From the NCBI RefSeq assembly GCF_004421105.1, contig NZ_CP038033.1, positions 2,127,659-2,191,658 of the forward strand: 64,000 nucleotides of DNA, given 5' to 3'. Source of the stretch: Nitrosococcus wardiae (GTDB lineage Bacteria; Pseudomonadota; Gammaproteobacteria; Nitrosococcales; Nitrosococcaceae). The translations under genes and the position numbers were made by a program. Positions 59,126 through 64,000 of the stretch are shown piece after piece. Within the stretch, counting starts at the first letter, position 1. Each line of letters begins with the position of its first letter. The notes below the pieces were generated by a model that was not told where the DNA came from, made no database searches, and was given only the letters and a program-made list of their open reading frames with translations.

Positions 59126-59893
59126 GTGAAACTTAAAACATTGATTTTTGATCTGGATGGGACTCTTGCTGAAACGGAGCGGGATGGACATCGGGTGGCG
59201 TTTAATCGAGCCTTTGCCGAAATTGGAGTGGATTGGCATTGGGATGTTGCTCTTTACGGTAAATTATTAGCCATAACCGGTGGCAAAGAACGTATCCGTT
59301 ATTACCTAGATCATTATCAACAGGATTTTCGCCCTCCAATGGCATTGGATAAATTCATTGCGGAGTTGCATCAGACAAAAACTCGATATTACGTAGAACT
59401 GCTGGAAGAGCAAGAAATCCCACTCCGTCCAGGAGTGTTGCGTCTCCTCACTTTAGCCCGCGAGAAGGGGTTGCAATTGGCTATTGCCACTACGACTACG
59501 CCAGAAAATGTAATGGCGTTGTTGCGTACTAGCATTGGTAGTCATGCCCTGGATTGGTTTGATTGTATTGCCGCTGGAGATGTGGTTAGGACTAAAAAGC
59601 CGGCGCCGGATATTTATGATTACTGTTTACAGCAGTTGCAAAGAGAACCTGCTCAATGTCTTGCTTTTGAAGACTCGGCTAATGGTGTTCGTGCAGCTGT
59701 AGACGCTGGGATCAAAGTGGTGGTCACTGTGAATGATTACACTCGTGATGAAGATTTCACTGGGGCGGCGTTGGTGCTGGATCATCTGGGAGAACCAGAT
59801 CAACCCTGTACGGTATTAAGTGGAGATTTAGAGGATTTCGAGTATGTAGACGTTGCGCTCTTACAGCGGTTGCACGGGGAGAATTCAGTGTGA
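59126..59893 (+). CDS. cbbY: HAD-IA hydrolase, CbbY type (xylulose-1,5-bisphosphate phosphatase-like)
   Basis: CbbY removes the Rubisco inhibitor xylulose-1,5-bisphosphate. Motif I LIFDLDGTLAETERDGHRVAFNRAF with the CbbY-specific cap TGGKERIRYYL, motif II TTTTPENV, the lysine in TKKPAPDIY and acidic residues in FEDSANGVRAAVDAG are present. The 255-residue length agrees. GTG 59126 follows GGGGAA; ATG 59111 is an alternative. No cbb operon lies in the window. It overlaps the aminotransferase gene by 4 bp. Confidence 0.85.
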   Translation: MKLKTLIFDLDGTLAETERDGHRVAFNRAFAEIGVDWHWDVALYGKLLAITGGKERIRYYLDHYQQDFRPPMALDKFIAELHQTKTRYYVELLEEQEIPLRPGVLRLLTLAREKGLQLAIATTTTPENVMALLRTSIGSHALDWFDCIAAGDVVRTKKPAPDIYDYCLQQLQREPAQCLAFEDSANGVRAAVDAGIKVVVTVNDYTRDEDFTGAALVLDHLGEPDQPCTVLSGDLEDFEYVDVALLQRLHGENSV

Positions 59894-61050
59894 ATGATCG
59901 AATAGCGCGACGGATGGAAGATATTAAGTCCTTTCAAGTGATGGAGTTGTTAGCGCGAGCAAAGGAACTGGAAGCTCAGGGAAAATGCATCGTCCATATG
60001 GAAATTGGTGAACCCGATTTCGTGACACCTCAGCCCATTGTGGAGGCCGGGATAGTGGCATTGCGTTCTGGGCAGGTTCATTATACCCCGGCAGCAGGGC
60101 TACCGGCCCTGCGTGAGGCTATTGCAAACTGGTATAGCAATAGTGCCGGGATTACCGTGTCGCCTGAACGTATCATTGTGACGCCAGGCGCCTCTGGGGC
60201 TTTGCTAGTTGCCCTGGCGGTCTTACTCAATCCAGGAGACACGGTACTTATGGCTGATCCGGGTTATCCCTGCTATCGCTATTTTGTTCGGCTGTTAGAG
60301 GGAAAAGCCGTCTGTATCCCGGTAATGGAGACCAGTGCCTACCAGTTTACTTCAAGGCATATTGAGTCCCACTGGACTCCTGAAACTCGAGCGGTACTGG
60401 TTGCTTCACCTGCTAATCCAACGGGTGCTCTCCTTTCCCAAAATACACTTGCAGCATTAATGGGCAGTGTCGAGTCTCGAGAGGGGACTCTTATTGTTGA
60501 TGAAATTTACCATGGTTTAGTTTATGAAGATAAAGCCACCACTGCCCTGGTGCTTTCAGATCACGTGTTTGTTATCAATAGTTTCTCAAAATACTTTGGT
60601 ATGACGGGGTGGCGATTAGGTTGGCTCGTTGCACCCAAAAACTTTACTCGGGCTGCTGATAGATTGGGTCAAAACCTCTTTCTTGCTGCCTCTACGCCAG
60701 CTCAACACGCCGCTCTTGCGGCTTTTAAGCCTGAAGTTCTCCAGATTCTTGAATCCCGTCGAGTGGAATTTCAACGGCGACGGGATTTCCTTCTACCTGA
60801 GTTGAGGGATCTCGGTTTCCATATTCCGATCATCCCTCAAGGTGCATTTTACATCTATGCGGACTGCTCCCGATTCTCGGCAGATAGTTTCTCTTTTGCC
60901 CGAGAATTGCTGGAGAACATTGGTGTTGCGGTAACTCCAGGCATAGATTTTGGTTGTAATGCCCCTCAGCAGCACCTGCGCTTTGCTTATACCACTTCAA
61001 TGGAGCAATTGCAGGAAGGGATCAAACGTCTTCAAGCTTATCTTAATTAA
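59890..61050 (+). CDS. Class I/II PLP-dependent aminotransferase
   Basis: The 386-residue enzyme has HMEIGEPDFVTP, the PLP phosphate region PGASGALLVAL, NPTGALL, DEIYHGLVY, the PLP lysine in NSFSKYFGMTGWRLGW (around residue 236) and the carboxylate-binding arginine in LRFAYTTSMEQL. It belongs to the aspartate/alanine aminotransferase group; the substrate is not decided. GTG start overlaps the cbbY stop (GTGA), so the two are translationally coupled. Confidence 0.86.
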   Translation: MNDRIARRMEDIKSFQVMELLARAKELEAQGKCIVHMEIGEPDFVTPQPIVEAGIVALRSGQVHYTPAAGLPALREAIANWYSNSAGITVSPERIIVTPGASGALLVALAVLLNPGDTVLMADPGYPCYRYFVRLLEGKAVCIPVMETSAYQFTSRHIESHWTPETRAVLVASPANPTGALLSQNTLAALMGSVESREGTLIVDEIYHGLVYEDKATTALVLSDHVFVINSFSKYFGMTGWRLGWLVAPKNFTRAADRLGQNLFLAASTPAQHAALAAFKPEVLQILESRRVEFQRRRDFLLPELRDLGFHIPIIPQGAFYIYADCSRFSADSFSFARELLENIGVAVTPGIDFGCNAPQQHLRFAYTTSMEQLQEGIKRLQAYLN

Positions 61051-61108
61051 ATCGGCCCCGCTTTTTTAGAATCAGGTAAAAATATTTTTTAAAAAATCTT
61101 TGCATCTC

Positions 61109-61852
61109 CTAAACTTTTTTGGCGGTAATAAAATCAAAGCGATCGTTAAACTCTAAAATCTCTTGATCCGCATAAGTGGATTCCATTTCTTGGAGGCCTG
61201 CTTTAAGTTCCTCCTCCTCAAATGAAGACAACACAGACATGTAACAGTTGGCCACCATTTCAAAATATTTCTCTTTGGGAATAGTATGCCGATACACCAA
61301 GGTTTCCCGCTCGACTTGGAATGTTTCATTTTCAAGCAGACTGACAAGTTCATCTGGGTTAGCATGCCAGTTTAGACAGCGTTCAAGTGCTTTATTAAAC
61401 AAGGGATATTCCACGTTGGGAGGCACGTGTACTAACAATAAAATACCCCCTGGAGCTAGGCGCTGATAAAGGTTTCTAAACAGAGTTTGCCTATCATCAA
61501 TATGATGAATAGTTTCCTTGACTAATATTTTGTTATAGGTTCCTGGACGGTTTGAGAACTCCAAGGCGTCCTCTGCAACTCGTTTAATAGGTGCTTCTTC
61601 AGGGATTTGAGCCAGCATTTCAGGAAATGGATCAACGCCGATGACCGGATTTTTCAGGGAGACCTGTTCTAAGATATCCAAAGAATAGATTCCTGTTCCA
61701 CAGCCTAAATCAACCAAAATATCATCTTGATTGAGCGCTAATTTATCAACCATTTTAGAGGTTAGCTGACGAACAAAATCTGGAGAATAGTAAAGAAAGC
61801 TATCATAGCGCTCAGCTAGGCGTTGATAATGGGTGTGGATAACATCGCTCAT
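61109..61852 (-). CDS. SAM-dependent methyltransferase, class I
   Basis: The 247 residues show a Rossmann methyltransferase: motif I VDLGCGTGIYSLDIL (about 47-61), the acidic adenosine contact in VIGVDPFPEMLAQ, motif II in AEDALEF, and VKETIHHIDD with LAPGGILLLV. The C-terminal part is variable and gives no substrate. It starts 14 bp after the transporter ATPase gene and is probably the last gene of that operon. Confidence 0.78.
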   Translation of the reverse strand: MSDVIHTHYQRLAERYDSFLYYSPDFVRQLTSKMVDKLALNQDDILVDLGCGTGIYSLDILEQVSLKNPVIGVDPFPEMLAQIPEEAPIKRVAEDALEFSNRPGTYNKILVKETIHHIDDRQTLFRNLYQRLAPGGILLLVHVPPNVEYPLFNKALERCLNWHANPDELVSLLENETFQVERETLVYRHTIPKEKYFEMVANCYMSVLSSFEEEELKAGLQEMESTYADQEILEFNDRFDFITAKKV

Positions 61853-61866
61853 AATGATTTCTCCTC

Positions 61867-62664
61867 TTAGAGAATGGTCCGTAAAAATTCTTGGGTTCTT
61901 TTCTGTTTTGGTCGAGAGAAGATAGCATCGGGGGTATCGTCTTCAATAATTTTCCCCTCTGCCATGAAAATAACTCGGTCTGAAATATCCTGGGCGAAAC
62001 TCATTTCATGGGTGACGATTAACATGGTCATTTCGCTCTCTATTGCAATTTGCCGGAGGACATTGAGCACTTCCCCCACCAACTCAGGGTCTAAAGCCGA
62101 GGTGACTTCATCAAAGAGCATGACTTGGGGTCGCAAGGCAAGGGCGCGGGCAATGGCTACTCGTTGCTTCTGGCCTCCAGAAAGTTGAGCCGGATAGTTT
62201 TCAACCTTGTCTTCTAAACCTACTAATCTTAGAAGATCAACGGCTCCCTTTTCTGCTTCTTCCCGGGGCATGTGCAGTACATGCACCATCGCCTCAGTAA
62301 CATTTCGTAATACGCTCATGTGGGGAAATAAATTAAAGTGTTGAAAGACCATTCCCACCTTTCCCCGTACCTTACGGATATGGTGCCGATCCGCAGGCAC
62401 TTCTTGACCACCACGCTGCATCGTCCAAATCGATTCACCGTCGATTTCAACCCGGCCTGAATCAATGTCTTCTAGTGTCATCAAAATCCGTAAAATAGTG
62501 GATTTTCCTGAGCCGCTAGGGCCAATCAGGGCAAGCTTCTGGGAAGGGGGAATATCTAAGTCAATCCCCTTTAATACATCAAGTCCATCAAAGGACTTCC
62601 GTACCTCACGCATCCGAATAATGGAATGTGTTGAGTCTTCTTTATCAAGATTAGGTTTGAGCAA
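61867..62664 (-). CDS. ehuA: ABC transporter ATP-binding protein, ectoine/hydroxyectoine type (EhuA-like)
   Basis: Polar amino-acid family ATPase of 265 residues. Walker A GPSGSGKSTILRILMTLE, Q-loop MVFQHFNLFPHMSVL, signature LSGGQKQRVAIARALA, Walker B VMLFDEVTSALDPELVG, and switch histidine in THEMSFA. The insert HHIRKVRGKVGMVFQ and the DIDSGRVEIDG block agree with EhuA. The TTG start at 62664 overlaps ehuD; ATG 62613 is a shorter alternative. Confidence 0.82.
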   Translation of the reverse strand: MLKPNLDKEDSTHSIIRMREVRKSFDGLDVLKGIDLDIPPSQKLALIGPSGSGKSTILRILMTLEDIDSGRVEIDGESIWTMQRGGQEVPADRHHIRKVRGKVGMVFQHFNLFPHMSVLRNVTEAMVHVLHMPREEAEKGAVDLLRLVGLEDKVENYPAQLSGGQKQRVAIARALALRPQVMLFDEVTSALDPELVGEVLNVLRQIAIESEMTMLIVTHEMSFAQDISDRVIFMAEGKIIEDDTPDAIFSRPKQKRTQEFLRTIL

Positions 62665-63304
62665 AACGGGCTTCCAATTTTCGTACCAATCGGGAAGATA
62701 ACAAACTAATGACTAGAAAAAGCAGACCCACTAGGGTGAGTGGTTCCAAATAGCGGAATGTTTCAGCACCACTAAGCTTAGCAGTCTGCAGTAATTCCAT
62801 GACCGTGATAGCTGCTAATAAGGGTGTATCTTTAAACATGGCGATTAGATAATTCCCTAATGCTGGAATGACCGGTGGAATTGCTTGGGGAAGAATGATC
62901 GCTTTCCAAGTGTGGAAGCGGCTCATATTTAGAGCCATAGCAGCCTCCCATTGTCCTTTGGGGACACCTTCAATCCCTGCCCGGTAGACCTCTGAAGTGT
63001 AAGTACTATAATGCAAACCAAGCCCTACTACTCCGGTTAAAAAAGGTGAAAGCGTGACACCAAAATCAGGCAGGACAAAAAAAAGAAAATAAAGTTGAAC
63101 TAGGAGGGGAGTGCTGCGTATGAACTCCACTACCCAAGCAGTCATGGTAGCCATAATACGAATGGCAGAGCGCCGCAATATAGCCCAGCCCAGCCCAAGA
63201 ATCAAGGCAGCGGTCATTCCCAAAAAAGTAGCCTGAATAGTTACCCAGAACCCCCTTAATAGATCGGGTAAGATATCCAGTGCATACTGCCAGTCGAATA
63301 CCAT
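62651..63304 (-). CDS. ehuD: ABC transporter permease, ectoine type (EhuD-like)
   Basis: 217-residue HisM/GltK-family permease with about five helices. The cytoplasmic EAA loop is EAAMALNMSRFHTWKAIILPQAIP, and the C-terminal ETFRYLEPLTLVGLLFL block matches EhuD. Start ATG is three bases after the upstream gene. The substrate is inferred from this family likeness; amino acid transport is the alternative. Confidence 0.82.
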   Translation of the reverse strand: MVFDWQYALDILPDLLRGFWVTIQATFLGMTAALILGLGWAILRRSAIRIMATMTAWVVEFIRSTPLLVQLYFLFFVLPDFGVTLSPFLTGVVGLGLHYSTYTSEVYRAGIEGVPKGQWEAAMALNMSRFHTWKAIILPQAIPPVIPALGNYLIAMFKDTPLLAAITVMELLQTAKLSGAETFRYLEPLTLVGLLFLVISLLSSRLVRKLEARFAQT

Positions 63305-63307
63305 TTT

Positions 63308-63952
63308 CTATCGTCCTACAGCAAACTTGCGCTCCAGGCGCCGGATAATAAAAGCGATAATTTGCGCGAGAAGGAAATATAAGACTAAGACTAGTGCAAA
63401 GATCTCCGCCGAGCGGAGAGTCGAAGCACGCAGCATTTGGCCTTGAAAGGTAAGCTCGCTAAGGGTGATCATGGATACCAGTGCTGTGCTTTTCAAAAGC
63501 TCGATTAGCAGGTTTCCAAAAGGAGGAAGCATGGCAGGAACTGCTTGAGGAATAATGATACGCCAAAGGGTCTGCCGAGGGGTAAAATTAAGGGCAACAG
63601 CGGCCTCTCTTTGCTCTTGCGGTACGGCTTGGATTGCTCCTCGAACCACCTCAGCCCCATAAGCGCCAATATTTAAGCCCAGCACCCAAATGCCGGTCGC
63701 CATGGCACTGAGCTCAACACCTAACATGGGGAGAGCAAAGTAGGCCCAAAATAGCTGTACCAGTGCTGAAGTGCCGCGGAAAAGATCAATATAAACAATT
63801 GAGATAACCCGCAAATACCAGTGGCGAGAAAGTTGCGCTAAACCGGCTGTGAAAGCAGCGACTGCGGCTACTATTATCCCACCTACCGTAAGGCCTGCAG
63901 TCACTGCAAGCCCTGATAGTAGGGGGGGCAAGAGGTCAAAGGGAGGCGGCAC
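63308..63952 (-). CDS. ehuC: ABC transporter permease, ectoine type (EhuC-like)
   Basis: 214-residue permease of the same family, with about five helices. It has FRGTSALVQLFWAYFALPMLG and the EAA loop REAAVALNFTPRQTLWRIIIPQAVP. Start is a GTG at 63952. The periplasmic binding protein EhuB, expected upstream, would lie right of the window edge; only 48 bp remain (63953-64000) and contain no gene. Confidence 0.82.
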   Translation of the reverse strand: MPPPFDLLPPLLSGLAVTAGLTVGGIIVAAVAAFTAGLAQLSRHWYLRVISIVYIDLFRGTSALVQLFWAYFALPMLGVELSAMATGIWVLGLNIGAYGAEVVRGAIQAVPQEQREAAVALNFTPRQTLWRIIIPQAVPAMLPPFGNLLIELLKSTALVSMITLSELTFQGQMLRASTLRSAEIFALVLVLYFLLAQIIAFIIRRLERKFAVGR

Positions 63953-64000
63953 GGCAAAGCAGCTCTCTTATCAGAGAATAAGATAAGTTCTAATCATTGG

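Overview
The window looks like core chromosome of a free-living gammaproteobacterium. Gene order and protein character fit the Chromatiales, most likely a Nitrosococcus-type marine autotroph; this is inference from recognised families, because no search could be run. Pointers are a CbbY-type phosphatase (Calvin-cycle housekeeping), glycolate oxidase subunits GlcE and GlcF, a PomAB-like (sodium-type) flagellar stator, an ectoine/hydroxyectoine-type ABC importer, and classic gammaproteobacterial blocks (pheA-hisC-tyrA-aroA-cmk-rpsA-ihfB; accA-tilS-pyrG-kdsA-eno-ftsB-ispD-ispF-truD). No prophage, CRISPR array or intact insertion sequence was seen.

Layout. 1-9100 (+): the 3' end of serA, then aromatic amino acid genes pheA, hisC, tyrA and aroA, a HAD phosphatase, cmk, rpsA, ihfB and a Mth938-like protein. 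9100-10700 (-): rpoS and the 7Fe ferredoxin fdxA, placed between ihfB and lapAB. 10900-18900 (+): lapA-lapB (LPS assembly control), arsC, wrbA, a biotin ligase without its DNA-binding domain, coaX, tRNA-Thr(UGU), an AI-2E-type permease, a RhdA-type sulfurtransferase, cpdA, a NUDIX hydrolase and a DUF1244 protein. 19000-20760 (+): pomA-pomB behind a FliA (sigma-28)-like promoter. 20760-24530: mixed accessory genes (YqeC, a BNR-repeat protein, a double-CDGSH protein, a small membrane protein, a ferredoxin-NADP reductase, DUF427). 24560-32200 (mostly -): a B12-type ABC importer (btuF, btuD, btuC) behind glcF, a transsulfuration-family PLP enzyme (+), sohB and glcE. 32490-36890: an orphan lipoprotein candidate, then dnaE. 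36990-46770 (+): a REC-GGDEF protein, then the accA-to-truD block. 46790-53900: a GGDEF-EAL protein, cysG, nadC, ampD, a PduO-type cobalamin adenosyltransferase, hspQ, a probable IS200/IS605-like relic, hslR and a histone-H1-like DUF2934 protein. 53950-64000: a YheT-type hydrolase, acs, a long gene-poor stretch, a 2-Cys peroxiredoxin with a strong terminator, a DksA-family protein, cbbY with an aminotransferase, and a minus-strand operon (ehuC, ehuD, ehuA, methyltransferase) cut by the window's right edge.

How the genes work together. Several sets are clearly linked: chorismate-derived amino acid synthesis; MEP-pathway isoprenoid genes ispD-ispF; envelope genes (kdsA, lapAB, ftsB); B12 uptake (btuFDC) plus corrinoid adenosylation; glycolate oxidation (glcE, glcF) with CbbY as metabolite repair around carbon fixation; and c-di-GMP signalling (two proteins) plus a flagellar stator. 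The parts worth a second look are the structured insert between btuD and btuC, the hairpin-flanked relic beside hspQ, the importer-methyltransferase operon, the YqeC/BNR pair, and small proteins of unknown role. No clearly new multi-gene system was found.
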